A DNA stretch of 64,000 bases from Flavihumibacter sp. UBA7668 (GCF_002483205.1 NZ_DLHM01000004.1:404962-468961), one strand, 5' to 3'; shown: positions 8,107-18,164, counted from the first letter of the stretch. Notes: generated by a model not told the origin, from the sequence alone. Translations and numbers: made by a program.

Positions 8107-10296
8107 TTAACGGATGAACAACATTTCTCTGTACTTAGGCAGCGGCCAGTTGGCATCGTCTACCAGGAGTTCGAGTTTGTCAACACGGTAGCGGATAGCA
8201 TCGAAGAATGGTGCTTTAACCTGACTTTCGTAGGCGATCGCTTTGGTGCGGGTATTGTCCATTGCATTGCAGATCTTACGCGCTTCAATCATTTTCTCCA
8301 CCAGATCGGAGAGGATATTGATGTGCTCGCTGATTTTTTCCAGAATCTGGAACTGATTGGCATAGCTGCTTTCTTTCAGGCCAATTTCTTTCAATCCCTT
8401 GATATTGTTGATCAGGATATTCTGGTATTTGATAGATGCCGGCAATACATGGCTGGTGCAAAGCTCACCCATGATACGTGCTTCAATCTGAACATTCTTG
8501 ATGTATTTCTCCAGCTCAATTTCATGACGGGCTTCCAGCTCAATATGAGAAAGTACTTCATTGCTTTCGAACAGGTGCTTGGCTTTTTCAGTTACCATTG
8601 CATCCAATGCAAGCGGAGTGGTTTTCAGGTTCGGCAATCCGCGTCTTTCAGCTTCTTTAGCCCACTCTTCGCTGTATCCGTCACCTTCGAACAATACTTT
8701 GTCGCTTGCAACAATGTATTCACGGATAACATGCATGATGGCGATTTCTTTTTTCTCCCCTTTTTCAATCAGAACGTCTACGTCTTTTTTGAACTTTTTC
8801 AGCGTATCGGCCATGATGGTGTTCACGGTAGTCATTGCATTGGCACAGTTGGCGGTTGAACCTACAGCGCGGAATTCAAACTTATTACCGGTAAATGCAA
8901 AAGGCGAAGTACGATTACGGTCGGTATTATCCAACAATAATTCAGGAATACTTCTGTGGAGATCCAATTTTAGGATGGCTTCGTCCTGCTCATCAAATTT
9001 ATCACCCACGCGCTCTTTGATCTCATTCAGTACTTTGGTCAGGTACTGGCCAATGAATACAGAAATGATGGCAGGAGGGGCTTCGTTTGCACCCAAACGG
9101 TGATCATTACTTGCAGATGCAATACTGGCACGCAGCAGATCGGCATAATCATGTACCGCTTTGATACTGTTTACAAAGAAGGTCAGAAACATCAGGTTGG
9201 TCTTCGGCGTTTTTCCGGGAGCCAGCAGGTTAACACCGGTATCGGTTGACATACTCCAGTTGTTGTGTTTACCACTACCGTTGATGCCGGCAAATGGTTT
9301 CTCATGCAACAATACACGCAAACCATGTCTGCGGGCAACGCGGTTCATCACATCCATCAGGAGGGTGTTATGGTCTACCGCAACGCTCACTTCTTCAAAA
9401 ATGGGAGCACACTCAAACTGAGCAGGTGCTACCTCATTGTGACGGGTTCTCAACGGAATACCCAGTTTGTATGATTCGTTTTCGAAATCACGCATGAACG
9501 CATACACACGCTCAGGAATGGATCCGAAATAATGATCTTCCAACTGCTGACCTTTTGCAGGCGCATGTCCAAATACGGTACGGCCACTCAACACCAGATC
9601 AGGACGTGCATTGAACATGCCTTCGTCAATAACAAAATATTCCTGTTCCCATCCCAGTGTTGCTGCTACGCGGCTAATATTTTTATCGAAATAATTAGCA
9701 ACTTCTACTGCACTTTTATTCAACGCCTCCAAAGATTTCAACAGAGGAGCTTTATAATCCAGTGTTTCACCGGTATAGGAAACAAATATGGTTGGAACGC
9801 AAAGTGTTTTACCATCTCCGATCTCCATGATGAATGCAGGAGAAGATGGATCCCATGCAGTGTATCCGCGTGCTTCAAATGTTGCACGAATACCACCACT
9901 TGGGAAAGAAGAGGCATCCGGCTCCTGCTGAATCAGGGCTGCACCGTCAAACTCTTCAATTGCAGTACCATCACTTTTTAAGGTAAAAAAGGAGTCATGT
10001 TTTTCTGCAGTGGTTCCTGTTAATGGCTGGAACCAGTGTGTATAGTGTGTTACGCCTTTTGTTTCAGCCCACTGACGAATACCTGCAGCGATCTGATTGG
10101 CAACCGTACGGTCAATTTTTTTTCCTCCTTTAATAGAGGTTAACAGGCTTTTGTACGCCTCATCGCTCAGGAAAGCCCTGGCTTTTTGTAAGGTGAAAAC
10201 GTTTTCGCCGAATAAAGCAGTGATTTTGGCTGAACCGGGACCCTTCACTTCCTTTCCCTGGCTGATGTTGTTGATAGCACTAACACGTAATGACAT
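8107..10296 (-). CDS. glnN: glutamine synthetase type III
   Basis: 729 residues, the length typical of GSIII (types I and II are about 350-470). It makes glutamine from glutamate, ammonia and ATP in the cytoplasm. Diagnostic segments in order: GVTHYTHWFQPLTGTTAEKHD, the metal-binding ATLGWEQEYFVID, TRHNEVAPAQFECAPIF, GINGSGKHNNWSMSTD (ammonia/ATP site), and NRTSPFAFTGNKFEFRAVGS. The C-terminal helical extension (about 600-729) is specific to GSIII. It is a single-gene unit with its own terminator. GSIII is often the main or only ammonium-assimilating synthetase in this phylum. Confidence 0.97.
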   Translation of the reverse strand: MSLRVSAINNISQGKEVKGPGSAKITALFGENVFTLQKARAFLSDEAYKSLLTSIKGGKKIDRTVANQIAAGIRQWAETKGVTHYTHWFQPLTGTTAEKHDSFFTLKSDGTAIEEFDGAALIQQEPDASSFPSGGIRATFEARGYTAWDPSSPAFIMEIGDGKTLCVPTIFVSYTGETLDYKAPLLKSLEALNKSAVEVANYFDKNISRVAATLGWEQEYFVIDEGMFNARPDLVLSGRTVFGHAPAKGQQLEDHYFGSIPERVYAFMRDFENESYKLGIPLRTRHNEVAPAQFECAPIFEEVSVAVDHNTLLMDVMNRVARRHGLRVLLHEKPFAGINGSGKHNNWSMSTDTGVNLLAPGKTPKTNLMFLTFFVNSIKAVHDYADLLRASIASASNDHRLGANEAPPAIISVFIGQYLTKVLNEIKERVGDKFDEQDEAILKLDLHRSIPELLLDNTDRNRTSPFAFTGNKFEFRAVGSTANCANAMTTVNTIMADTLKKFKKDVDVLIEKGEKKEIAIMHVIREYIVASDKVLFEGDGYSEEWAKEAERRGLPNLKTTPLALDAMVTEKAKHLFESNEVLSHIELEARHEIELEKYIKNVQIEARIMGELCTSHVLPASIKYQNILINNIKGLKEIGLKESSYANQFQILEKISEHINILSDLVEKMIEARKICNAMDNTRTKAIAYESQVKAPFFDAIRYRVDKLELLVDDANWPLPKYREMLFIR

Positions 10297-10394
10297 GAGA
10301 AATAGTTTTTAGCTGTGAATTTTTCCGTTAAAGAATAAATTTCCGCTAAGTTGCTTAAAAATTTAATAACATTCTAAGTAGGACCTAAAGATTT

Positions 10395-11684
10395 TTAGGA
10401 GATTATTCGTTTTTTATAAACATTGAAAAATTCATAATGTGTAAGCTGCTTGCCCAGCGCACCTATACTCAGAAACCAGACCAATAATGTTTCTGCAATA
10501 ACTCTGTATCGAATCACTGCCCCGGGGAAAGGGATGGTATAACCTATTGATAGATAGAAACTTAGGCTGAAGAAAAAAAGTACCCATAAAAATGAATGGG
10601 GAACCAGATCCGGCCTGCCGGGAAATCGTTTTAAAAAAAATAGGAGGGCCAAACATATTATAAAAATATTTTGTGCAACCATTACATATTGTAAAATCCC
10701 TTTTGCATCCCAGGGATAGGGCCGCAGGAATATATTATCAAGTGCTGCCGGAAGATTTTTCAAATAACTGATGGGACTATCAGTTAATGCCGGCAGATCA
10801 ATTCGGGTATTACCTTCCAAAGCAAAAAACTCCTGCTGAACCCTCCTGACTCCTTTGGGGAAATTTAGTAATCCGGGTAATAACCCGGATAAAAAAAACA
10901 AAAGCAGGGCCAGTAGCTGTATGCCAAAAAAAGCTTTTTGTTTGGACCAGTTTTTTTTAACCACCAGCCACCAGCAGGCAACCGGTACCAATAAAAGGAA
11001 GGCAAAACTTGCTTTTATGACGATCATTCCGATCCAGGCAAACAGTGCCAGCCACCAGTTGGATGAACGTCTGCCTTCTGAAAACCCAAAAAAGAGTCGT
11101 GATACAAAAAGGCTGAAAAAGAAAAACAGCAATCCATCGCTCCGGATTCCGCTAAGCCAGAATACGGCAGGGGGGTAAAGAAACAAAACAAGAAATGACC
11201 ATTTTTTATAGGCAGGTAGTAGTTTGGCCAACACCTGGTAAAGCCAGAAACTCCCCCAAAAGCTCATAAAGCTAAATGCTATGACATTAATATAATAGTT
11301 GCCCTGTGAGTAAAAATTAAAAAGCCCGAGTGGTTTATTAATCAACGCTTTTTCCAGTTTCATCCTGAAATAAGAAAGCCCTTCTTTCCACCCAAAATCC
11401 CGTATATATTGGTCCAGCCAAAGATCATAGGTGAAAAACCGAAGTGGATTAATTTTCATTTGTTCCCATTCAATAAGCGTATCGTCATGGATAATCCAGG
11501 TGTCATCGCCTCCATACAGATGCAAAAACAACCATCCATAAAAACATCCAAAAGCGGTTTTGAGAAGCAATACCAATGCAATCTGGGGGGAACTTATCAA
11601 CGTTCTGCTATCACGGGTTAATCGGTTCAGGAGGAAATAGAAAAAAAGAAATGCGACTAAAAAGAGAATAACTATCAACATCAC
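10395..11684 (-). CDS. polytopic membrane protein, possibly a GT-C-type glycosyltransferase
   Basis: 429 residues with about 10 hydrophobic spans, starting at the N-terminus (LIVILFLVAFLFFYFLLNRL). An acidic loop after the second span (LYGGDDTWIIHDD) and a later LFLYPPAVFWLSGIRSDGLLF segment recall GT-C lipid-linked sugar transferases, where a loop Asp is catalytic. The resemblance is weak. The neighbouring genes at 11739 and 12858 are glycosyltransferases, which agrees with a surface-glycan role. A plain unknown membrane protein is the alternative. Confidence 0.6.
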   Translation of the reverse strand: MMLIVILFLVAFLFFYFLLNRLTRDSRTLISSPQIALVLLLKTAFGCFYGWLFLHLYGGDDTWIIHDDTLIEWEQMKINPLRFFTYDLWLDQYIRDFGWKEGLSYFRMKLEKALINKPLGLFNFYSQGNYYINVIAFSFMSFWGSFWLYQVLAKLLPAYKKWSFLVLFLYPPAVFWLSGIRSDGLLFFFFSLFVSRLFFGFSEGRRSSNWWLALFAWIGMIVIKASFAFLLLVPVACWWLVVKKNWSKQKAFFGIQLLALLLFFLSGLLPGLLNFPKGVRRVQQEFFALEGNTRIDLPALTDSPISYLKNLPAALDNIFLRPYPWDAKGILQYVMVAQNIFIICLALLFFLKRFPGRPDLVPHSFLWVLFFFSLSFYLSIGYTIPFPGAVIRYRVIAETLLVWFLSIGALGKQLTHYEFFNVYKKRIIS

Positions 11685-11738
11685 TTAATCGATTTGTATT
11701 CAAATCTATACATTTGAAATATTAATCATAGTTTTTTC

Positions 11739-12866
11739 GTGAGAATTAGTAAAAGCCGGAAGATTGCCTTTGTTTCAAATAATGCCTGGTCAATTTATAA
11801 TTTCAGATTGGATGTTATTAAAGCCCTTAGAAATGATGGCCATCAAATAATAATTATTACCCCTTTCAACTCTTATGTTGAAAAAATCACAGAACTCGGA
11901 TGTGAACATATCAGCATCGATTTCGACAATAAATCCATCAATCCCATAGTCGATATCCGATTTTTTCTTAACCTGAACAAATTATACAAACGGCTTCGCC
12001 CGGATCTGATCTTTCATTATGTGGCCAAACCTAATATTTACGGAACCATGGCTGCGAAAAGAAATGGAATTGCTTCAGTAGCTATTATTACCGGATTGGG
12101 ATTTGCCTTTTCCAAAAAAAACCTGCTTTATGCCATTGTTAAACTATTGTATCGCTTTTCTTTAAATGGGGCAACTGACGTATTATTTCTTAATAACGAT
12201 GATGCGCAATTGTTTGCCCGCGAAAAAATTGTGCCTTTAAAAAAGATTAATGTGCTGCCAGGGGAAGGAATCAATACCACGTATTTTGCCCCATTTCCAC
12301 CCAGGGAAAAAAATGAACGACTGCAGTTCCTGATGTCCTGCAGAATGTTGAAAAGTAAGGGAGTAGAAGTTTTTGTGGAAGCTTCCCGCTTATTGAAGCT
12401 GAAAGGATATGAATTTGATTCTGTTATACTTGGTTTTTTTGAAAAAAATCATCCCGATTCCATTGCTCCTGCCACGGTTGAATCCTGGCAGTTGGACGGA
12501 CTGATCAACTACCTGGGTTTCAGAGAGGATGTTCGTCCTTCTCTGGCGGGCGCCGACGTGTTTGTGTTTCCATCCTTTTATAATGAAGGTGTTCCCCGCA
12601 GTTTGCTGGAAGCAGCCAGTATGGAACTTCCGATTATAACAACTCTGAATAAAGGCTGCAGAGATGTAGTGGAAGATAAGGTTAACGGGTTTCTTTGCAA
12701 AATGGAAGATCCCTTTGACCTGGCATCCAAAATGGAAGCCATGATTTTAATGGAAGAGGCTGCAAGAAAAAAAATGGGACAAAAAGGACGGCAATTGGTC
12801 ATTTCAAAATTCGGAATGGGGAAAGTTATTCATGAATACCGAAGGATTGTGGCACACTTATTCTGA
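11739..12866 (+). CDS. glycosyltransferase family 4 protein (GTG start)
   Basis: 375 residues with a GT-B fold. The N-terminal domain opens with KIAFVSNNAWSIYNFRLDVIKAL and contains HYVAKPNIYGTMAAKRNGI. The C-terminal donor domain contains GEGINTTYFAPFPP and FPSFYNEGVPRSLLEAASMELPIITT, the EX7E nucleotide-sugar motif of GT4. The N-terminal pattern is like the PglA/WbnG group, which adds a HexNAc to an undecaprenyl-linked sugar, but the substrate is inferred. The start is GTG at 11739. Its 3' end overlaps the convergent neighbour by 9 bases. Confidence 0.9.
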   Translation: MRISKSRKIAFVSNNAWSIYNFRLDVIKALRNDGHQIIIITPFNSYVEKITELGCEHISIDFDNKSINPIVDIRFFLNLNKLYKRLRPDLIFHYVAKPNIYGTMAAKRNGIASVAIITGLGFAFSKKNLLYAIVKLLYRFSLNGATDVLFLNNDDAQLFAREKIVPLKKINVLPGEGINTTYFAPFPPREKNERLQFLMSCRMLKSKGVEVFVEASRLLKLKGYEFDSVILGFFEKNHPDSIAPATVESWQLDGLINYLGFREDVRPSLAGADVFVFPSFYNEGVPRSLLEAASMELPIITTLNKGCRDVVEDKVNGFLCKMEDPFDLASKMEAMILMEEAARKKMGQKGRQLVISKFGMGKVIHEYRRIVAHLF

Positions 12867-13775
12867 GTATTTATTGTTTATTAATTGCTGAAGAAATTCA
12901 GGAATACCTGAATTTTTAAGCTGGTAATCGATGGTCCATTCTGATAAATCCGGGGATGAATAGGTAAAGCGATTCAATTCTTCCCAGTTCAAAATCCCCG
13001 ATCGTCCTAAAAAAAAATAAGCACCTCCATATTTTTTCTGAAAGTCCCGAATCCAGGCATAATCAGTTGTTATTATCGGCAGTCCGGCTGCAGCATAGGC
13101 GAGTAATTTGGCGGATGGTTGCTGATTCAGAGGGGTACGATCCGGCTGATAATTGATCCCAAATCTTGAAAGTTGAAGGAAATGATTCACTTCCGTTGCA
13201 GGTACCGTATCGTGGAAATGAATCCAGGAATATGCATACTTTTTTTCCAGCTCTTTTCTGCGTGGACCCAATACCAGTACTGAATGTCCTTCCAGCGGTC
13301 CGCCTGGAACAAACCAGGAAAGCCATTTTTCCGGATGACGGCTGGCTTCTGTTGTACCGGCATAAACAAAATCATATTTTTTATCAGGTAGTACTGATTG
13401 CTGTTCAGCAGGGAAATAGATGGTCGTTCGGATACCCCATGGCACATTATCTTTGAAATTCAGTCCTTTTCGGGTGTATTCATTCAGGAAAACCCGGAAA
13501 TTCGGACGAACATTGAGCCATTTTTTTACCAGATCCTTAAAACCGGTAAATGGACCGATAGATCGGGAAGCATATTCATGTATCAGTATAGCAGTTGGAT
13601 TGGAACGGCGGGAATGTATTCCCATAAAATGCCATTCAATATCAGGCTGTATCTGTCGAAGTTCGGCCGGAGAGCAAACCAGCGTCTGAAAACCTAATTG
13701 TTCAAAATACTGTTGATAGGCAGCTATTTCAAGCAGGATTACATTCGCTTTCTGAACAAAGGCAATGGTCATCAT
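12858..13775 (-). CDS. glycosyltransferase-like protein
   Basis: 305 residues from the ATG at 13775; the frame extends to an ATG at 13799, but MMTIAFVQKANVILLEIAAYQQYF is the more natural start. The layout suggests a GT-B protein: an N-terminal Rossmann-like domain, YDFVYAGTTEASRHPEKWL in the middle, and a C-terminal donor-binding segment QQPSAKLLAYAAAGLPIITTDYAW. The first Glu of the usual EX7E motif appears to be Gln or Ser here, so activity is uncertain. The stop codon lies inside the 3' end of the convergent GT4 gene. Confidence 0.7.
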   Translation of the reverse strand: MMTIAFVQKANVILLEIAAYQQYFEQLGFQTLVCSPAELRQIQPDIEWHFMGIHSRRSNPTAILIHEYASRSIGPFTGFKDLVKKWLNVRPNFRVFLNEYTRKGLNFKDNVPWGIRTTIYFPAEQQSVLPDKKYDFVYAGTTEASRHPEKWLSWFVPGGPLEGHSVLVLGPRRKELEKKYAYSWIHFHDTVPATEVNHFLQLSRFGINYQPDRTPLNQQPSAKLLAYAAAGLPIITTDYAWIRDFQKKYGGAYFFLGRSGILNWEELNRFTYSSPDLSEWTIDYQLKNSGIPEFLQQLINNKYSE

Positions 13776-13813
13776 TCCAAACAAATCTACATCAAACAAA
13801 TAAATCCCTTCCT

Positions 13814-13846
13814 ATTTTACCGGCTCGGTCCGGTACCTTACCTTTG
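13814..13846 (+). promoter_or_regulatory. promoter of purL
   Basis: A -7 box TACCTTTG (13839-13846) lies 30 nt before the purL ATG. A T-rich -33 region (TTTTA, 13814-13818) lies about 20 nt upstream. It matches the Bacteroidetes consensus at -7 and is weaker at -33. Confidence 0.6.
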
Positions 13847-13875
13847 CGCTTTCTTACATTATCTGCCAAAAAAAC

Positions 13876-16107
13876 ATGGAAGTAACCGTAAAAACAGCCC
13901 AGCAACTTCGTTTAACCGCTGAAGAATTTGAATTGATCAAAGAAAAGCTGGGCCGCACTCCCAATTTTAATGAACTCTGTGCTTTCTCCGGCATGTGGAG
14001 TGAGCATTGCAGCTATAAGAATTCTATTAAATGGCTCAAAACCCTGCCTCGTGAAGGCGGTAAAATGCTCGTAGCTGCCGGTGAAGAGAATGCCGGATTG
14101 ATGGATATGGGCGATGGTTTTGGGGTGGTTTTCAAAATTGAAAGTCATAATCACCCGTCTGCAATTGAACCCTTCCAGGGTGCAGCAACCGGAGTTGGAG
14201 GAATTCATCGCGATATCTTTACCATGGGCGCACGCCCCATTGCGGCCTTGAATTCCCTGCGATTTGGAAAATTGCAGGAAAATAAAACTCAACACCTGCT
14301 GGGCGGAGTAGTGCATGGAATAGGCCATTACGGCAACTGTTTTGGTGTGCCTACAGTTGGCGGCGAAATCTATTTTGAACAATGTTATCATACCAACCCG
14401 CTTGTGAATGCCATGAGTGTGGGGATTGTAAAAGCAGGCGGAACAGTAAGTGCAACTGCAGAAGGGAAAGGTAATCCGGTTATGTTTGTTGGTTCCGCAA
14501 CAGGTAAGGATGGTATTGGCGGAGCGTCTTTTGCCTCGGCAGATATCACGGCTGAAAGTGCCGAGGAACTGCCGGCCGTACAGGTTGGTGATCCTTTTCA
14601 GGAAAAGAAATTACTGGAAGCCTGCCTGGAAGTAATTACCACCGGAGCGGTTGTGGGAATGCAGGATATGGGCGCTGCCGGAATCATTTGTTCCACTGCT
14701 GAAATGAGTGCAAAAGGTGGAGTGGGTATGCGAATTGACCTGGATAAAGTTCCAACCCGCCAGGCTAATATGAAAACCTGGGAGCTTCTTTTAAGTGAGA
14801 GTCAGGAAAGAATGTTGATGGTGGTGGAAAAAGGAAAGGAAGCACTGGTTGAAGCAATTTTTGAAAAATGGGATCTGCCCTGCTCTGTTATTGGTGAGGT
14901 TACCGATGACGGACTGTTGAATTTTTATATGGAGGGCGAACTGGAAGCCTCAATCCCGGCGGAAGTGCTTGTACTGGGCGGTGGTGCACCACAATATGAC
15001 CGCGCCTATGAAACCCCGGTGTATTTTGAAAAGATAAAAGCATTTGATCCGGCTACTGTTCCACAACCGGCCGATTATAAGGCAGTAGCTGCACAATTGG
15101 TAACCATTCCTAATATCGCTTCCAAACGCTGGGTGTATGTTCAATATGACAGTATGGTAGGAGCGGGTAATACGTCTACCAATGCACCGAGTGATGCAGC
15201 GGTTGTACTGGCTAAACCTTCTGACAAAGCGTTGGCCGTTACTACAGATTGCAATAGCCGTTATGTATATGCCGATCCATATAAAGGAGCAATGATTGCA
15301 GTAGCGGAAGCTGCCCGCAATATTGTTTGTTCCGGAGCTGAACCACTGGGCGTAACCAACTGCCTCAATTTTGGGAACCCGTATGATCCTCAGGTGTATT
15401 ATCAATTTGTACATGCTATCAAAGGGATGGGCGATGCCTGTCGTCGGTTCAATACCCCGGTTACAGGTGGCAACGTAAGTTTTTACAACCAGAATCCGGA
15501 TGGCCCGGTTTATCCAACTCCAACTATTGGTATGGTGGGTTTGCTGGATTCTTACCAGGATCGTATGACACTGGGTTTCCGGGAAGCAGGTGATCTGATC
15601 TACCTGATTGGTAAAGCAACCAGCGATATCAACAGTTCAGAATACCTGAATAAAATTCTTGGAGTCGAATTTTCACCGGCACCTTATTTTGAACTCGGAG
15701 AAGAGGTTGCAGTACAGGCAACTGTTTTGCAACTGATACGGACTAAACAACTTGTTTCTGCGCATGATGTAAGTGAAGGCGGACTATTTATCACCTTATT
15801 GGAAAGTGGTTTTGTAAACGGATTGGGATTTGATATCAAAACAGCTTCCGATATCAGGAAAGATGCTGATTTGTTTGGAGAAGGACAAAGCAGGGTAGTA
15901 GTTTCAATAAAATCTTCCCAAAAGTCCGAATTTGAAGCTGGTTTGAAAGGAAGTGATTTTCGGCTGCTTGGTACAGTTACCAGCGGAGAGCTGATACTGG
16001 ATGGTGCTTCCTGGGGATCAGTGGAAGATTGGAAAAAACAATATGACACAGCAATTGAAAAACTGCTGGCTGGTCATGAATCTGAACATGCCCTAAGTGC
16101 ACTTTAA
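13876..16107 (+). CDS. purL: phosphoribosylformylglycinamidine synthase subunit PurL
   Basis: 743 residues, the 'small' PurL form that works with separate PurS and PurQ, neither of which is in the window. It performs the fourth step of purine synthesis, FGAR to FGAM with ATP. Visible signatures: CAFSGMWSEHCSYKNSIKW near the N-terminus, KIESHNHPSAIEPFQGAATGVGG (ATP/Mg site), FVGSATGKDGIGGASFAS and, in the second half, NCLNFGNPYDPQVYYQF and VTGGNVSFYNQ. It has its own promoter and is followed after 15 nt by the PAS-protein gene. Confidence 0.97.
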   Translation: MEVTVKTAQQLRLTAEEFELIKEKLGRTPNFNELCAFSGMWSEHCSYKNSIKWLKTLPREGGKMLVAAGEENAGLMDMGDGFGVVFKIESHNHPSAIEPFQGAATGVGGIHRDIFTMGARPIAALNSLRFGKLQENKTQHLLGGVVHGIGHYGNCFGVPTVGGEIYFEQCYHTNPLVNAMSVGIVKAGGTVSATAEGKGNPVMFVGSATGKDGIGGASFASADITAESAEELPAVQVGDPFQEKKLLEACLEVITTGAVVGMQDMGAAGIICSTAEMSAKGGVGMRIDLDKVPTRQANMKTWELLLSESQERMLMVVEKGKEALVEAIFEKWDLPCSVIGEVTDDGLLNFYMEGELEASIPAEVLVLGGGAPQYDRAYETPVYFEKIKAFDPATVPQPADYKAVAAQLVTIPNIASKRWVYVQYDSMVGAGNTSTNAPSDAAVVLAKPSDKALAVTTDCNSRYVYADPYKGAMIAVAEAARNIVCSGAEPLGVTNCLNFGNPYDPQVYYQFVHAIKGMGDACRRFNTPVTGGNVSFYNQNPDGPVYPTPTIGMVGLLDSYQDRMTLGFREAGDLIYLIGKATSDINSSEYLNKILGVEFSPAPYFELGEEVAVQATVLQLIRTKQLVSAHDVSEGGLFITLLESGFVNGLGFDIKTASDIRKDADLFGEGQSRVVVSIKSSQKSEFEAGLKGSDFRLLGTVTSGELILDGASWGSVEDWKKQYDTAIEKLLAGHESEHALSAL

Positions 16108-16122
16108 TCTGTAATCCCAGAA

Positions 16123-17136
16123 ATGCCCTCTGTAAGTGATTTATTCCAGTTGTTTGAAATGACACCCGACCTTGTATGCATTGCGGGTAGAGATGGTTAT
16201 TTCAGAAAAGTCAATAAGGCCGTTATTGAAAAATTGGGGTATACGGAAGAAGAACTTTTTTCGCGACTGATATCCAGTTTTGTTCATCCGGATGATCGGG
16301 CAGAAACGGCGAGAACAAGAGCTGAATTGATCGAAGGCAAGAAGCTCCTGAATTTTGAAAACAGGTATATTACCAAAAACGGCGGAGTTGTCTGGCTGGA
16401 ATGGACTTCAATTTTTCATTCGGGAAAAGACCTGGTGTTTGCAATTGCCAAGGATATAACCAAACGGAAGAAAATAGAAAAAGATATTGAGGCAGAGTAC
16501 CATAAGTTTAAAAGTCTGGCTGGCCATTTCAAAACAAGTATGGAAGCAGACCGAAAATTTCTGGCTGCGGAATTACATGAAGAGATGGCTCAATTGGCTT
16601 CCGTTATCAAAATGGATATTGATTGGGTAACCAGGCGGGAAGAAAACCTGTCGCCCGCCAGCAGAAACCGGATGGAACATGCAGCCGGTATTACAGAATT
16701 ATTGATTGCAACCATTCGCAGAATCACCTTCAGTATAGGTTCCACCATGTTGGGACATGTAGGTCTCAAAGCCACGCTGGACTGGCAATGCAGGGAGTTT
16801 TCCCTCTTATGCGGTGTGCCCTGTACCTTTGTCAGCAGCATTGAAGATAGTGCCGGCGTAGGTGAGGTAGAGTTGGATTTTCTTCGCATAAGTCAGGAAG
16901 TATTGACATCTACCATGATGAATACGGAAGTGCGTCAGGTTGGACTCGCATTGGATCTCATAGGAGGTAAAGTCTATCTCACCATTCAGGTGGAATACAA
17001 AGTCATTATCAACCGGGAATTGTTTGCTGAAAGCCTTGATCGTATCCGCGACCGGGCAAGTTATATCAATGGGCTTACTGAAATAGAGATGGATCCGGCA
17101 GGTTCTACCATTATTCGGGTCATTGTTGATAAATAA
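16123..17136 (+). CDS. PAS domain protein with a degenerate histidine-kinase core
   Basis: 337 residues with no membrane span. The PAS domain covers about residues 5-118 (PDLVCIAGRDGYFRKVNKAV, then FAIAKDITKRKKIEKD). A HisKA_3-type helix follows (RKFLAAELHEEMAQLASV) and keeps the phospho-acceptor His152. The ATPase region (about 250-337) has the right length and a recognisable backbone, but the N-box is LTSTMMNTEV instead of LTNxxxHA, and the D-box DNG is VEY. It should therefore not bind ATP normally. No response regulator is adjacent. Probably a signalling pseudokinase or phosphotransfer protein. Confidence 0.8.
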   Translation: MPSVSDLFQLFEMTPDLVCIAGRDGYFRKVNKAVIEKLGYTEEELFSRLISSFVHPDDRAETARTRAELIEGKKLLNFENRYITKNGGVVWLEWTSIFHSGKDLVFAIAKDITKRKKIEKDIEAEYHKFKSLAGHFKTSMEADRKFLAAELHEEMAQLASVIKMDIDWVTRREENLSPASRNRMEHAAGITELLIATIRRITFSIGSTMLGHVGLKATLDWQCREFSLLCGVPCTFVSSIEDSAGVGEVELDFLRISQEVLTSTMMNTEVRQVGLALDLIGGKVYLTIQVEYKVIINRELFAESLDRIRDRASYINGLTEIEMDPAGSTIIRVIVDK

Positions 17137-17165
17137 GTTCCATTTTCCCTTAGTACCTTTATTGT

Positions 17166-18146
17166 ATGGATAACAAAAAGGTCATCGTAATAACAGGGGC
17201 TGCAGGTTTTATTGGTAGCTGCCTGGTAGGGTTTTTAAATCTGAAGGGATATTCCAACCTGATTCTTGTAGACGATTTTTCCAGCAGTATCAAAGAGGCG
17301 AATCTTTCAAATAAACTGTTTATTGAGAAAGTTGAGCGCACAGTTTTTTTTGAATGGCTGCAGCAACATAAACCGAATATTGCTTTTGTATTTCATATTG
17401 GTGCAAGAACCGATACCACTGAATTTGATTATACGATACATCAGCGCCTGAATGTGGAATACAGCCAGAAATTATGGAATTATTGTGTGGTACATGCGAT
17501 TCCTTTCGTATATGCATCTTCAGCCGCTACTTATGGCAATGGTGAATTGGGGTACGACGATACGCATGAGTTGCCTTTCGATTTGGAGCCGCTGAATCCA
17601 TATGGTGTTTCAAAAAATGAATTTGATAAATGGGTATTACATGAAGCCATGCATCCGCCATTTTGGGCAGGATTGAAATTCTTCAATGTATATGGTCCGA
17701 ATGAGTACCACAAAGGCCGGATGGCTTCGGTTATCTGGCATTCCTTTAATCAGATCCGGGAACATGGCGTGGTGAAATTATTCCGGTCGCACCGGCCTGA
17801 TTATAAAGACGGGCAACAGCTGCGTGATTTTGTGTATGTAATGGATGTGCTCAAAGTCTGTTTCTGGCTAATGGAAAATCAGCCGGCATCGGGTTTGTAT
17901 AATCTTGGAACCGGTACTGCAAGAAGTTTTGAAGACCTGGTGAAAGCGACATTTGCCGGCCTCGATAAAGAAGCTGTAATTGAATATATAGATATGCCGG
18001 AGGATATCCGGGAAAAGTATCAGTATTTTACAGAAGCCAATATGAATAAACTGCAGCAGGCAGGTTATAAGGAGTCATTTTATACACTGGAGCAGGGGGT
18101 TGGTGACTATGTTCGCAATTACCTTGTTGGAGGACATTATTACTAA
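17166..18146 (+). CDS. hldD: ADP-L-glycero-D-manno-heptose 6-epimerase
   Basis: 326 residues, an extended-SDR enzyme that converts ADP-D-glycero- to ADP-L-glycero-manno-heptose for lipopolysaccharide core. It shows the Rossmann motif GAAGFIGSCLVGFL, then HIGARTDTTEFDY, the catalytic region YASSAATYGNGELGY and NPYGVSKNEFDKWV with the YxxxK pair. FNVYGPNEYHKGRMASV and FRSHRPDYKDGQQLRDFVYV are HldD-specific. It lies 29 nt after the PAS gene. A TACCTTTA box at 17154-17161 sits almost on the start codon. Confidence 0.95.
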   Translation: MDNKKVIVITGAAGFIGSCLVGFLNLKGYSNLILVDDFSSSIKEANLSNKLFIEKVERTVFFEWLQQHKPNIAFVFHIGARTDTTEFDYTIHQRLNVEYSQKLWNYCVVHAIPFVYASSAATYGNGELGYDDTHELPFDLEPLNPYGVSKNEFDKWVLHEAMHPPFWAGLKFFNVYGPNEYHKGRMASVIWHSFNQIREHGVVKLFRSHRPDYKDGQQLRDFVYVMDVLKVCFWLMENQPASGLYNLGTGTARSFEDLVKATFAGLDKEAVIEYIDMPEDIREKYQYFTEANMNKLQQAGYKESFYTLEQGVGDYVRNYLVGGHYY

Positions 18147-18164
18147 AGCAAGCAAGACAATTAT

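Noticed and set aside
8323..9981. Several 67-180 codon frames antisense to glnN
   Set aside because: All are shadows of the glutamine synthetase coding frame.
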